Assembly: GCF_900111765.1 (NCBI RefSeq)
Contig: NZ_FOIB01000004.1
Coordinates: forward strand, 62,001-126,000
Origin: Myxococcus fulvus
GTDB taxonomy: Bacteria > Myxococcota > Myxococcia > Myxococcales > Myxococcaceae
Reading direction: 5' to 3'
Length of the DNA stretch: 64,000 nucleotides
Under the pieces are notes generated by a model, which saw only the letters and a program-made list of their open reading frames with translations, did no database searches and had not been told where the DNA came from. A program made the position numbers and the translations under genes. Of the stretch, positions 12,350 through 24,135 are shown piece after piece; position 1 is the stretch's first letter; every line of letters starts with the position of its first letter.

Positions 12350-13642
12350 GCCTCCGCCCTCCGGCCAGAAGCCCAGCACCTTCTCCGTCGCACCCAGCGA
12401 GGACCACTCCACCTGTCCGCTGAGCACCCGATGTCCGTGGGAGAGCGTCAGTCGCTTCCACAGCGGCACATCGCCGCGTCGCGAGGTCTCCCAGGCCGAC
12501 CAGCTCACGCCCCCGGTGGCCTCCACCACGCGCGCCAGCACCCCGTCGAGCTCCGAGTCGGGCAGCCAGCGCAGCGAGTCCAACACCCAGTTCACCTCGG
12601 CCTGAATCGCGCTCGGCCGCCCCAGCACCGTGGCGAGCGCCTGGGGGCCCTGGCCATTGGGGACGAAGGACACGCCGCCGGGCCGCAGCACCGCCCAGCC
12701 CGAGCGCCCCTGCCCGTCCTCGCGCAGCGTCGCCGGATAGAGGACCGCGTTCTCCAGCCGCACCCCGGAGCGCGCCAGCCCTCGCAGCGGGGCCTGCGTG
12801 TGCAGCTCGAGCAGCGTGGCGACCAGGTTGGACTCCACCAGGTAGGGCACCGTGACGCCCGGCATCCCATCCACCTTCAAGGAGTACAGCTTGCTCACCT
12901 GGACTCCCCCCTGCGCGATGGACGACAGGGGCACCGACACGGCCTCTCCGAACACCGGGCTCCACATGAGCCGCTCGCTCGTCAGCGTGAGCCAGCCGGA
13001 GCGCAGCAGCATCATCACCATGGGGACGACGAGGAGCGCCATCAACAACCAGCCCCCCACCGGGCGCCCATCCACTGGCAGGAAGTAGATGAGCGCGGAC
13101 ACGCCCAGCAGCGCCAGCGCCAGCGAGGACCAGCGCAGCGGCGTCTGCCGGACGGGCACGGAGCCGGAGCGCTGGGTCTGGAACAACAGCACCTCGCCCT
13201 CCTCGAGCGTCTGGGACACCCGCTGCTTCGCCAGCGTGTCCAGCCGGCGCAGCTCCGTTGCCAGCGCGATGGGGCCGGACACGAACGCGTGCCGGGAGAG
13301 CCGCCGACGCACCAGCGGTGCCAGCCGCTTCGAGCACGCGTCCAGCTCACGCAGCACGCGCATCAGGGGCAGCGACTCGGGCCAGGCCTCGCGCTCGGCG
13401 CGGCGCTTCGCGTGCTCCAGGGCCTCCACGACTCGGGGTTGCTGCTCCAGCCACTCCTCGACGAGCGTGGGCTTCGCGCGCAGCTTGCGCTTCCAGGCGC
13501 GGCTGCGCAGCGCGGACTCCAACACGGAGGTGCGCGCGTGCGCGGACTCCAGCACCTCCGCGCGGCCCTCCAGTTGGAGACGCACGTCCTCGGAGGTGGG
13601 GCCTGCGTGAGGCGCCCTCTTGGCGAGGTCTTGTCGGGACAT
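12338..13642 (-). CDS. Two-helix membrane protein of unknown family, paralogue A
   Basis: A 434-residue protein. The N-terminal 160 residues are charged and helical (likely coiled coil). Two adjacent membrane helices follow at about 172-190 (SSLALALLGVSALIYFL) and 198-214 (WLLMALLVVPMVMMLL). After these comes a cytoplasmic-looking beta-rich domain with the segment LTSERLMWSP and a C-terminal WVLDSLRWLPDSELDGVLARVVEATGG region. The last segment is clearly shared with the upstream paralogue at 14003-15328 (WVLDALRWQPESELDAWLARAI), so the pair arose by duplication. A PH-like or lipid-responsive domain is conceivable but not shown. I know no function. Confidence 0.7.
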   Translation of the reverse strand: MSRQDLAKRAPHAGPTSEDVRLQLEGRAEVLESAHARTSVLESALRSRAWKRKLRAKPTLVEEWLEQQPRVVEALEHAKRRAEREAWPESLPLMRVLRELDACSKRLAPLVRRRLSRHAFVSGPIALATELRRLDTLAKQRVSQTLEEGEVLLFQTQRSGSVPVRQTPLRWSSLALALLGVSALIYFLPVDGRPVGGWLLMALLVVPMVMMLLRSGWLTLTSERLMWSPVFGEAVSVPLSSIAQGGVQVSKLYSLKVDGMPGVTVPYLVESNLVATLLELHTQAPLRGLARSGVRLENAVLYPATLREDGQGRSGWAVLRPGGVSFVPNGQGPQALATVLGRPSAIQAEVNWVLDSLRWLPDSELDGVLARVVEATGGVSWSAWETSRRGDVPLWKRLTLSHGHRVLSGQVEWSSLGATEKVLGFWPEGGGHPK

Positions 13643-13656
13643 GGCTTCGGGCGAGG

Positions 13657-13992
13657 TTACCGGGTCGGCACGCGGGATGCCCAGGCGTGGAGTCGCGCGA
13701 GGACGGTGCTCCGCTCCTTCGCGCCAGGCGTGCCCACGAGCGCGTCCTCACCACGCATCAGGTGGAGCTCCCGTGCGCCTTCGTCCCCTGGAGCCACCCG
13801 CACGTCCTCGGAAGGCCAGGCCGTGCCACCGGACGCCTCGACCGCGCGCGCCAGCATGGCCTCCAGCTCCGACTCGGGCCGCCAGCGAAGCCCCTCCAGC
13901 ACCCAGGCCAGCTCCACGCATCCGTCCAGCGTGCGCCCCGTCGCGGCCCTCAACAGCGCGCGCGCAGCATCGACAGACAGGCGCGCGGGTTG
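13657..13992 (-). pseudogene. Truncated third copy of the two-helix membrane protein (C-terminal fragment only)
   Basis: About 110 codons between the two intact paralogues encode only the family's C-terminal module. They include CVELAWVLEGLRWRPESEL, LARAVEASGGTAW and HLMRGEDALVGTPG, which align with WVLDALRWQPESEL, LARAIAQSNGAIW and HLSRGKEVLVGKPD of the upstream gene. No good start codon precedes it, and its frame differs by one from the upstream gene, whose stop lies at 14003. It is best read as a remnant of a tandem duplication. Expression as a fusion by frameshift from the upstream gene is an alternative. Confidence 0.65.
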
Positions 13993-14002
13993 GGAGAGAC
14001 CG

Positions 14003-15328
14003 TTACCCTCCGACACCCCAGCCGTGGAGCAGTTGGAGGACCGTGCCTCGGTCGTCCGAGTCCGGCTTGCCCACCAGGACCTCCTTGCCTCGCGACAGGT
14101 GGACGTCCTGCTCCTCCTCCACGTCGGGAGACACGCGCACGTCCACGGAGGCCCAGATGGCGCCGTTGGACTGCGCGATGGCCCGCGCCAGCCACGCATC
14201 CAGCTCCGACTCGGGCTGCCAGCGAAGCGCATCCAGCACCCACGTCAGCTCGACGCGTGAGTCGAGCCTCCGCCCCGTCGCGACCTTCAGCAGGACCGCT
14301 CCCACGTCCGAGCCCGAGCCCGGGAGGAAGTAGGCGCCCCGGTGCGACAGCACGAGCTGACCCGGCGTCCAGGAGTTGTTGCGACGAAGCTGCGCGGGAT
14401 AGGTCACGAGCACCACGGGCCGCTCGGCGCGCGAGGCGTTGGCACGGACCTGGGGCACGCGGAACAACTCGAGCAGCACGCGCAGCCGCTGCACCTTCTC
14501 GCGACCGAAGCGAGGCAGGTGGAGATACCGGTCACCACGCACCGTCAGCGTGCCCCGAAGCCCCTCTGGCTCGACCGCGCCATCTCCCAGTGAGTCCAAC
14601 CGCACGACCACCGGCGGCTCGCCTCCCGGCGCCAGCCACACCAGCCGCTCCGGCGTCAGCCAGAGGACGCCGGGTGTACGACGTCGCAACAGGCTCGCGG
14701 TGAGGAGGAGCAGCAACCACAGCGCGACCGCGGTGACCACGAGCGCCATCCCCCAATTGAATGAATTGCCCAGTCCCTCGAACAGCCCCATGCCCAGGAA
14801 CAAGCCCAGGACGAACTGCGCTGCGAGCACGTACTGCATCCCTCCTCCCGCCGAGCCGATGCGCAGCGAGAAGGGCTCCCCCGGTGTCCGCGCGAGCGAG
14901 ACATCCTGGAGACACACCTCCTCGAGCTTCACGAGGGCGTCCCGCAGCGGCAGCGACTCGGGGCGGCGGAGCAGCTCATCCAGCCGCTGGTCGACCAGGG
15001 TGGAGACTCGCGCCCGGAGGTCGCGCACGCGCCGCGCCGATGTGGGAATCCGGGCGTCGGCGGGCCAGCCCTCCAGCTCGCATCGGCGCTCCGTGCGCTC
15101 CAGGGCCTCGGTCAGCGAGCCCTCCAGCTCCCTGACCTCACGAAGCAGGCTCGGCGCGGCGCACACCTTGCGTCGCCAGCGACGGGACTCGAGCTGCTCG
15201 GCGAGCAGGCGGTAGCACCGGAGGGCTGACTCGATAAGCTCCACCCGCCCTTCCAGGCGGCGGCGCAGGTCCCCCTCCGACGCCCGTGACTCCGACAGGG
15301 CGGCGGCGGTTTGGGTGCGTTCGGACAT
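14003..15328 (-). CDS. Two-helix membrane protein of unknown family, paralogue B
   Basis: A 441-residue protein with the same plan as paralogue A. It has a charged, helical N-terminal half (heptad-like LEGRVELIESALRCYRLLAEQL), two membrane helices at about 165-190 (AAQFVLGLFLGMGLFEGL) and 198-216 (GMALVVTAVALWLLLLLTA), an LTPERLVWLAPGG motif and a C-terminal WVLDALRWQPESELDAWL region. ATG 15328 (MSERTQ) is preferred; an in-frame ATG 48 bases upstream is also possible. The downstream truncated copy and paralogue A show that the family expanded locally. No enzymatic motif is visible. Function is unknown; a membrane-anchored sensor or scaffold is only a guess. Confidence 0.7.
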   Translation of the reverse strand: MSERTQTAAALSESRASEGDLRRRLEGRVELIESALRCYRLLAEQLESRRWRRKVCAAPSLLREVRELEGSLTEALERTERRCELEGWPADARIPTSARRVRDLRARVSTLVDQRLDELLRRPESLPLRDALVKLEEVCLQDVSLARTPGEPFSLRIGSAGGGMQYVLAAQFVLGLFLGMGLFEGLGNSFNWGMALVVTAVALWLLLLLTASLLRRRTPGVLWLTPERLVWLAPGGEPPVVVRLDSLGDGAVEPEGLRGTLTVRGDRYLHLPRFGREKVQRLRVLLELFRVPQVRANASRAERPVVLVTYPAQLRRNNSWTPGQLVLSHRGAYFLPGSGSDVGAVLLKVATGRRLDSRVELTWVLDALRWQPESELDAWLARAIAQSNGAIWASVDVRVSPDVEEEQDVHLSRGKEVLVGKPDSDDRGTVLQLLHGWGVGG

Positions 15329-15458
15329 TGAGCGCACAGCATAGCCGGCAAGCTGCATGGACCGGGAACGGCGCACGGGTCAGGTGCCTAGCAGGTCTTC
15401 GTCTCTCCGCGCCGCGGCCCGGCGCATGCGACGATTCCCCGGCGACCCACCCAAGAAC

Positions 15459-16022
15459 ATGAGCCCGTCCATCCCACCCGAGGTCCTTGTCGAGGTCGAC
15501 CCGCTCCTGCTCTCCCGTGCGCTCTTCCCGGCCATCTTCCTGCTCCGGAAACGGACGGGCTGTTCGCTCGCCACGGCGGTCGAGCAGCTCACCTGGCGTT
15601 CCCAGGAGTTGGAGACGCTCCATCCCGCGTTCGGAGAGGCGGAGGCGGCGCGTCGGTGGAGGGAGAGCGCTCCCGAGGCGTGGCGAGCGCGGGCCCGTGA
15701 AGCGCTCGACGCGCTCGCGCGTCCTCCCGTGGTCATCGAGGTGCAATGGGATGGCGACTCGTTCGGATGGTCTCTCGATGTCTTCGCCATCCTGCCGGGT
15801 GCATCCGCCGCGCATCCTCGCTTCACCTGCGTCCCGCTGGTGACGATGCGCCCCAGTGGGCCGACGATGGGCGACGCGCGTGCGCTCGCCATCGAGGTGG
15901 GGCAGTGGGCCCAGGAGCGCTGGAGCAGCCTCTTCTACTTCCCTGCGCTCGAAGAGAGCCCGGACGAGCCACGCTGGTGGGACACCCTACCCGCCGAGCC
16001 AGGAGATGACGCGGGTTCGTGA
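15459..16022 (+). CDS. Hypothetical protein
   Basis: About 187 residues from ATG 15459 (MSPSIPPEVLVEV); an earlier in-frame ATG at 15426 is possible. The protein is acidic at the end and rich in tryptophan (EVQWDGDSFGWSLDV, WAQERWSSLFYF, PRWWDTL). No signal peptide or membrane helix is visible. I do not recognise the family. It is divergent from paralogue B (131 bases apart) and converges on the proline-rich protein of the tail-tube module, so a functional link to either side is unproven. Confidence 0.6.
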   Translation: MSPSIPPEVLVEVDPLLLSRALFPAIFLLRKRTGCSLATAVEQLTWRSQELETLHPAFGEAEAARRWRESAPEAWRARAREALDALARPPVVIEVQWDGDSFGWSLDVFAILPGASAAHPRFTCVPLVTMRPSGPTMGDARALAIEVGQWAQERWSSLFYFPALEESPDEPRWWDTLPAEPGDDAGS

Positions 16023-16147
16023 CGGCACGAATCCCCTGGAGCCACGGACCTCCCGGTGCACGCCGGACCCGCGGCGCACGGCTCGCGCATCGAACGCCCA
16101 GCCGATTCGCGCACCCTCAGGTGAGCTGGGACAGGCCCCTCGGGCCA

Positions 16148-17392
16148 TCACTCGCCTCGCTGCTCCCGCTCGAGCCGGCGCATCTGCTCCCACAGGCGCA
16201 GCTCGTGCGCGGCGTCCGCGTCGTCGGTGTCCCGCGACGAGGCGGAGGGCTGCCCCGCTTCTTGCTGGAAGGGATGTGCACCCTGCCTCGGCGCTTCCTG
16301 ACCGCTCTCGCCAGGCCACGTCTCCGTCCTCCCGGGAGTCGTCCGAGGCCCGCTCGCGACGTGCTGCTCGTGATGCACCGGCTCCGCGTGCACGGGCGCG
16401 GCCTCGGCGCCAGACCGGCGCGGAATCCACAGCTCCGCCGTGGAGCGGGCACGAGGCGCGGCCCCGGGGCCCTGGACGCCGGAGGCCTGGGACGCGGAGA
16501 TGCCCTGCGGCAGTCCCGACGAGCTGAGCCCATCATCATCGTCCAGCTCCCCCAGCGGCGGCACGCACACCTCCGAGGGAGACACCGGCGTGGACTCGAC
16601 GCGCACCGGATTGGGGAACGGCGCGCCCCGCAGCATCAGCGGGACGGGCGTCGTGGGTCCTTCCACCGGCAGCGGCGCGGGCTCCGACGGAATGGGCGCG
16701 TGCGGCGGCGATGCGAAGGGATGAGCCCAGGCGCCCTGCGTCCCGGTCCCCCCCGGAGCCGCCACCTCGGCGGAGTCCCGCGTGGGCGAGGCACTCACGG
16801 GCGGCGGAGAAGTCCCTCCCTCACGCCACATCGGCGCGGGGTTCTCCGCCGTGGGGATGGACTCGACCCGACGGGAGAGACGCGGAGGCGAGGGCCGCGT
16901 GCGGATGGAGGGCGACATCGTGGGAGGTGGCAGGGGACGCCGAGGCCCCGGGTCCGTGGCATTGCCCGAGAGCATCATGCGCGCGCGAGCGGACAGATGC
17001 GCATCACTCACGGGCGGCGAGGGCACCTCGTCCGTCATCCCCTCGACCAGGTGGGGCGCGACCTTGCGCACCCGCGCCACCCAGTCCGCCGGAGGTCCCA
17101 TGGCGCGCCGTGCCTGGATGTCCCGCACCCAATGCTCCGGCGGTCCCACGCCCACCGCGGGCGCCGTCACCATCTTGATGGACGCGGGTGGCATCGGAGG
17201 CCCGCGGGGCACGGTGATGGGCGGCCCGCTCGTCGCGGGACACGCGCGCTCCGGAGTCAACCGCGCCTGCGAGAGCGCCGCGGCGAAGTCAGCCTCCTCC
17301 TCGGAGAGCACCGCCCGCGCCCAGTCCTTCACCCGCCGGGCGACGGAGCGCAGCCACCCGCCGGGCACCTGTCCTCGCGCGCGCTCAGCCAC
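16148..17392 (-). CDS. Proline-rich protein downstream of tail-tube gene, unknown function
   Basis: A 414-residue protein from GTG 17392. This start forms an 8-base GTGGCTGA overlap with the tube gene's stop, implying translational coupling; a longer frame would overlap the tube gene by 68 bases. The N-terminus (about 1-45) is a basic helix (GGWLRSVARRVKDWARAVL). A tandem motif follows: PPEHWVRDIQARR and PPADWVARVRKVAP, about 17 residues apart. Residues from about 130 to 390 are low-complexity, Pro/Ser/Ala-rich and probably disordered, ending in a charged helix (ELRLWEQMRRLEREQRGE). Its place in the operon suggests a role with the tail proteins, but no known tail family is recognised. Confidence 0.65.
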   Translation of the reverse strand: MAERARGQVPGGWLRSVARRVKDWARAVLSEEEADFAAALSQARLTPERACPATSGPPITVPRGPPMPPASIKMVTAPAVGVGPPEHWVRDIQARRAMGPPADWVARVRKVAPHLVEGMTDEVPSPPVSDAHLSARARMMLSGNATDPGPRRPLPPPTMSPSIRTRPSPPRLSRRVESIPTAENPAPMWREGGTSPPPVSASPTRDSAEVAAPGGTGTQGAWAHPFASPPHAPIPSEPAPLPVEGPTTPVPLMLRGAPFPNPVRVESTPVSPSEVCVPPLGELDDDDGLSSSGLPQGISASQASGVQGPGAAPRARSTAELWIPRRSGAEAAPVHAEPVHHEQHVASGPRTTPGRTETWPGESGQEAPRQGAHPFQQEAGQPSASSRDTDDADAAHELRLWEQMRRLEREQRGE

Positions 17393-17837
17393 GGGTGATG
17401 GACTCGAAGACGAGGGTGAGTGAGTCGACGGCGATCTGCTGTCCGAGCACATCCAGCGGAGCCGCCCGCCACTTCTTCGGCCAGGCCTCGTTGAGGTCCC
17501 ACCGCAGCTTCTGCGTCATCCCATCGCCCTCCAGCAACAGCACGGAGACGTTCTTGCGCGACGGTCCCCCGTTCATCGACGCGAGGAACCAGTTCCACAG
17601 CTCCGGGGACTGGGTGACGCCGTAGCGCAGCGTCAAATCCCCCTGCATCACGGGCCCCGCGAGCCGCTCGCGGGGATGCGGCGTGATGACCTCCACCTCC
17701 AGGTCGGAGCACTGGGTGAAATGCCCCTCGTTCACCCCGTCGATGAGCAGCTTGAAGTTGTACGCGCGGAACGGGTCCACGCGCGTGCCCACTTCCTGCC
17801 GCGATGGGGCCACCTCGGGCGCCTTGCCGTCAGCCAT
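17385..17837 (-). CDS. Contractile-tail tube protein (T4 gp19 family)
   Basis: A 150-residue protein of the normal length for phage/extracellular contractile injection tube subunits. Typical features are DPFRAYNFKLLIDGVNEGHF near the N-terminus, the FTQCSDLEVEV strand, GDLTLRYGVTQSPELWNWF in the middle, and LNEAWPKKWRAAPLDV with AVDSLTLVFESI at the end. Subunits of this fold stack as hexamers to make the inner tube of contractile tails. It is preceded by a DUF4255-like gene and overlaps the next gene by 8 bases, forming a three-gene unit. No sheath, baseplate, spike or ATPase gene is present within the window. Confidence 0.85.
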   Translation of the reverse strand: MADGKAPEVAPSRQEVGTRVDPFRAYNFKLLIDGVNEGHFTQCSDLEVEVITPHPRERLAGPVMQGDLTLRYGVTQSPELWNWFLASMNGGPSRKNVSVLLLEGDGMTQKLRWDLNEAWPKKWRAAPLDVLGQQIAVDSLTLVFESITRG

Positions 17838-17875
17838 GGGTCACCTCCTCCACTTCGTCGAGGGCGCTCGGCACG

Positions 17876-18367
17876 TCAGTCCTCCTTCAGCGGCAAGCGG
17901 ATGAGCAGCGGTTGGGGCTCGGCGGCCGGCGCCTCCGCGGGCCCTCCTTGGGTGATGACCGGGAAGCGCACGCGGTGCACCACGGCCGCGGGCCGCTCGC
18001 GGCGGACAGGCAGGCGCAGCCGGAAGCCGGGGCGCGGTGGCACGCGCAGCCCTGCCCAGAGCGTGGCGGGCACGGGCGTCAGGTCCACGTCGAACTCCGC
18101 CTCCTCCATCGCGGAGAAGACCAGCTCGCCGAGCAGCCGGTGCGCCTGTTCGGGAGACTCCGCGCCGGCGGTGACCAGGTAGCAGACCGAGAACTGCGGC
18201 GGCCCCCGGCGCCCACCTCGCGCGGGAGGCGCGGGCCCCAGCTCCAGCAGGTACAGACACACCCCGCGCTCGATGGCCTCGCGGTCCGGGACGCCGAGGT
18301 ATACAGGCGCTTCGCCGGCGACGCGGCTCACCCATGCCTTCAAGCGTTGATCGACTTCGTCGATCAT
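17876..18367 (-). CDS. DUF4255/Pvc16-like tail-associated protein
   Basis: A 163-residue protein from ATG 18367. It opens MIDEVDQRLKAWVSRVAG, the usual helical start of the Pvc16/Afp16 N-terminal (DUF4255) family, and has the strand-helix segment FSVCYLVTAGAESPEQAHRLLGELVFSAME. In extracellular contractile injection systems this protein caps or ends the tube-sheath assembly. The next gene, 38 bases downstream, is a tube protein, which supports the assignment. The C-terminal strand region (RLRLPVRRERP, VHRVRFPV) also fits. The name rests on context plus pattern, not on a strong single motif. Confidence 0.7.
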   Translation of the reverse strand: MIDEVDQRLKAWVSRVAGEAPVYLGVPDREAIERGVCLYLLELGPAPPARGGRRGPPQFSVCYLVTAGAESPEQAHRLLGELVFSAMEEAEFDVDLTPVPATLWAGLRVPPRPGFRLRLPVRRERPAAVVHRVRFPVITQGGPAEAPAAEPQPLLIRLPLKED

Positions 18368-18665
18368 CCGGTCCCCCCAGGTCCTGGGCCGGCTTCCACG
18401 GGGCCTGTGCCGTCCGTGATATCCGGACTCGCAAGGTCGCACCGCCTGCGGGGCACCGGAAGTGCTCCCAGGGACAGCGCCGTCGTCGCGAGCCCAACAG
18501 CCCCCCACCGGCGACACCCGCTTCGTCCGGCGGAGCACACGCGCGATGCGCACGAATGAACCCACGACAAGTAGGCCCGGGGCGCACCTTCGACGCTTCG
18601 GCCGCACCAGGTGTCCATGGATGCGCGGGCATCGCGTCCTATCGTGGACCCGCTCGAAAGACTTC

Positions 18666-20921
18666 ATGCCACGCGCCCTCCTGCTGACCCTGCTGCTCGC
18701 CACGCTCGCGAAAGCCGCACCCGCCGATTTCGCGTCCCCCGCGTCCGAATCCCCCCAGGCGCTCGCGAAGGCGATGCCCGTGCTCGCGAGGGCCCTGCTG
18801 AAGGACCCTCCCGACGAGGACCTGGCCACCCGGCTGGGCCAGCGCTTCCGGCTCCAGTTGGTGTCAGGTGACTTCCTGGGTGCGGTCGCGTCCCTCCGCG
18901 AGCTCCGGCCGCTGTTGGAAGTGAACAGCGCGACGAAGGGCATCACCTTCCTGCAGTACGAGGCCCACGCGCTGGCGAAGCAGGCCCAGGCCGAGCGCGG
19001 GACGCCGTACGCCGAGGCGCTGCGCGGGGCGTTCGAGCGGACCTTCGGCGCGCTGGAGGACCCGGTCGCGCTCGATGCGCGGGGGATGTTCCGCTTCGAC
19101 CTGGAGCGGGCGCGACGGGAGCTGGACACCCGACTCGAGGAGGCGCGCGAGGCGGGGCGGCTGACACGAGCCCAGGCGGTGGAGCTGGTGCGTCACTACC
19201 AGGTCCATCAGGTGTTCCAGGAGCTGCTGCCCGCGAGCGAGCCCCTGTGGGCCCAGGACGAGGCGCGCCGTTATGTCATCGAGGAGGACGTCCTGGTGCC
19301 CACGCCCGACGGGGCACGGGTGTCCGTCACCCTCGCGCGACCCCGGAGGACCCAGGCGCCGCTGCCCACGGCGATGTCGTTCACCATCTACGCCAACGCC
19401 TTCAACAAGCAGGAGGCGGTGCGCTCGGCGGCGCATGGCTTCGTGGGGGTGACGGCGCTCACGCGAGGCAAGCGCAACAGTCCCGAGGCGCCGGTGCCCT
19501 TCGAGCATGACGGGGACGACGCCATCGCGGTCATCGACTGGGTGAGCCGCCAGCCCTGGAGCGATGGGCAGGTGGGGATGTTCGGGGGGAGCTACGAGGG
19601 CTTCACGCAGTGGTCCGCGGCGAAGCGAGGGCACCCGGCGCTCAAGGCCATCATGCCGTCGGTGCCGGTGGCGCCGGGCATCGACGTGCCGATGCAGGGC
19701 AACGTCTTCCAGGGCTTCTTCTACCGCTGGCCGCGCTACGTCACGCTCGACAAGGGATTGGCGGACGCGGACTACTTCGACGGGGCGCGCTGGGACGCGC
19801 TCCACGAGCGCTGGTACACGAGCGGCGAGCCCTATCGCGCGCTGGAGCGGCTGGACGGGCGTCCCAACCCCTTCTTCCAGCGCTGGCTCGGGCACCCGAC
19901 GTACGACGCGTACTGGCGGAAGATGATTCCATACCGTCAGGAGTTCGCGCGCATCCGCATCCCCGTGCTCACCACGACGGGCTACTACGACGGCTGTTCG
20001 TTGAGCGCGATGTACTACCTCACCGAGCACCTGAAGCACGCGCCGGACGCTCGCCACTACTTCGTCATCGGGCCGTACGACCACATGGGCGGGCAGCACG
20101 CGTCGAGCGATGAGCTGATGGGCTATCGCATCGACCCCGTGGCCCGGCTGGATGTGCACGCGCTGCGCTACCAGTGGCTGGAGCACGTGCTGAGACAAGG
20201 TCCGCTGCCCGCGTTGCTGAAGGACCGCGTCAACTACCAGGTGATGGGGGCGAACACGTGGAAGCACGCGCCGGACCTGGCGGGTGTGAGCAACGGCGCG
20301 GTGGAGTTGTTCCTCGCGCCGTCGGCCACGGGGACGCTGCACCGGCTGACGACCGCGGCGCCCGCTGCGAGCACCCGGCAGCGGCTGCGTGTGGACTTCA
20401 AGGACCGCTCGCCGGGACCGCACTACGAGCCCTCGGACATCGTGTCCAAGACGCTCGAGGCGCCGCGCGATGGCGTCGTCTACGTCGGCGAGCCGCTCAC
20501 GCAAGCCCTGGAGGTGAGCGGGCTGTTCTCCGGGCGGCTCGACTTCGTCACGAACAAGAAGGACTTCGACTTCTACGTGGTGCTCTACGAGCGCACGGCG
20601 AAGGGGGAGTACGTGTACCTGTCCTACGTGCTCCAGCGCGCCAGCCACGTGGAGGAGCGCGAGAAGCGGCGGCTGCTCGTTCCGGGCAAGCGTCAGCGCC
20701 TGACGTTCCAGAGCGGACGGATGACCAGTCGCAGGCTCGAGGTGGGGAGCCAGGTGGTCGCGGTGGTCGCCATCAACAAGCACGCGCAATCCCAGCTCAA
20801 CCTGGGCACGGGCAAGGACGTCAGCGACGAGCGCCTCGCGGACGCGAAGACGCCCCTCGACATCACCTTTCTCCCTGGGAGCCGGCTCACCCTGCCCGTG
20901 TGGAGGCAGCCCGCGCCCTGA
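18666..20921 (+). CDS. Secreted CocE/NonD-type hydrolase (X-Pro dipeptidyl peptidase S15-like)
   Basis: A 751-residue protein starting with a short signal peptide (MPRALLLTLLLATLAKAAP). A helical region of about 170 residues precedes the catalytic domain. The nucleophile lies in MFGGSYEGFTQW (GxSYxG); FVIGPYDHMGG holds the probable catalytic His and TTTGYYDG is nearby. The C-terminal 200 residues form the jelly-roll domain typical of the family, around YVGEPLTQALEVSGLFSGRL. Relatives are cocaine esterase, glutaryl-7-ACA acylase and X-Pro dipeptidyl peptidases, so it cleaves an ester or amide that cannot be specified here. It converges on the kinase-TPR gene with only 12 bases between stops. 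Confidence 0.85.
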   Translation: MPRALLLTLLLATLAKAAPADFASPASESPQALAKAMPVLARALLKDPPDEDLATRLGQRFRLQLVSGDFLGAVASLRELRPLLEVNSATKGITFLQYEAHALAKQAQAERGTPYAEALRGAFERTFGALEDPVALDARGMFRFDLERARRELDTRLEEAREAGRLTRAQAVELVRHYQVHQVFQELLPASEPLWAQDEARRYVIEEDVLVPTPDGARVSVTLARPRRTQAPLPTAMSFTIYANAFNKQEAVRSAAHGFVGVTALTRGKRNSPEAPVPFEHDGDDAIAVIDWVSRQPWSDGQVGMFGGSYEGFTQWSAAKRGHPALKAIMPSVPVAPGIDVPMQGNVFQGFFYRWPRYVTLDKGLADADYFDGARWDALHERWYTSGEPYRALERLDGRPNPFFQRWLGHPTYDAYWRKMIPYRQEFARIRIPVLTTTGYYDGCSLSAMYYLTEHLKHAPDARHYFVIGPYDHMGGQHASSDELMGYRIDPVARLDVHALRYQWLEHVLRQGPLPALLKDRVNYQVMGANTWKHAPDLAGVSNGAVELFLAPSATGTLHRLTTAAPAASTRQRLRVDFKDRSPGPHYEPSDIVSKTLEAPRDGVVYVGEPLTQALEVSGLFSGRLDFVTNKKDFDFYVVLYERTAKGEYVYLSYVLQRASHVEEREKRRLLVPGKRQRLTFQSGRMTSRRLEVGSQVVAVVAINKHAQSQLNLGTGKDVSDERLADAKTPLDITFLPGSRLTLPVWRQPAP

Positions 20922-20933
20922 GCCCTCGGGGGC

Positions 20934-24095
<3,162 letters not shown>

Positions 24096-24135
24096 GCCGT
24101 CCCCCCTTCACTCATCCCGGATAGACTCCCCCTCC

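Noticed and set aside
12110-14260. 716-codon plus-strand frame
   Set aside because: It covers the membrane paralogues in antisense and has no start context or motif.
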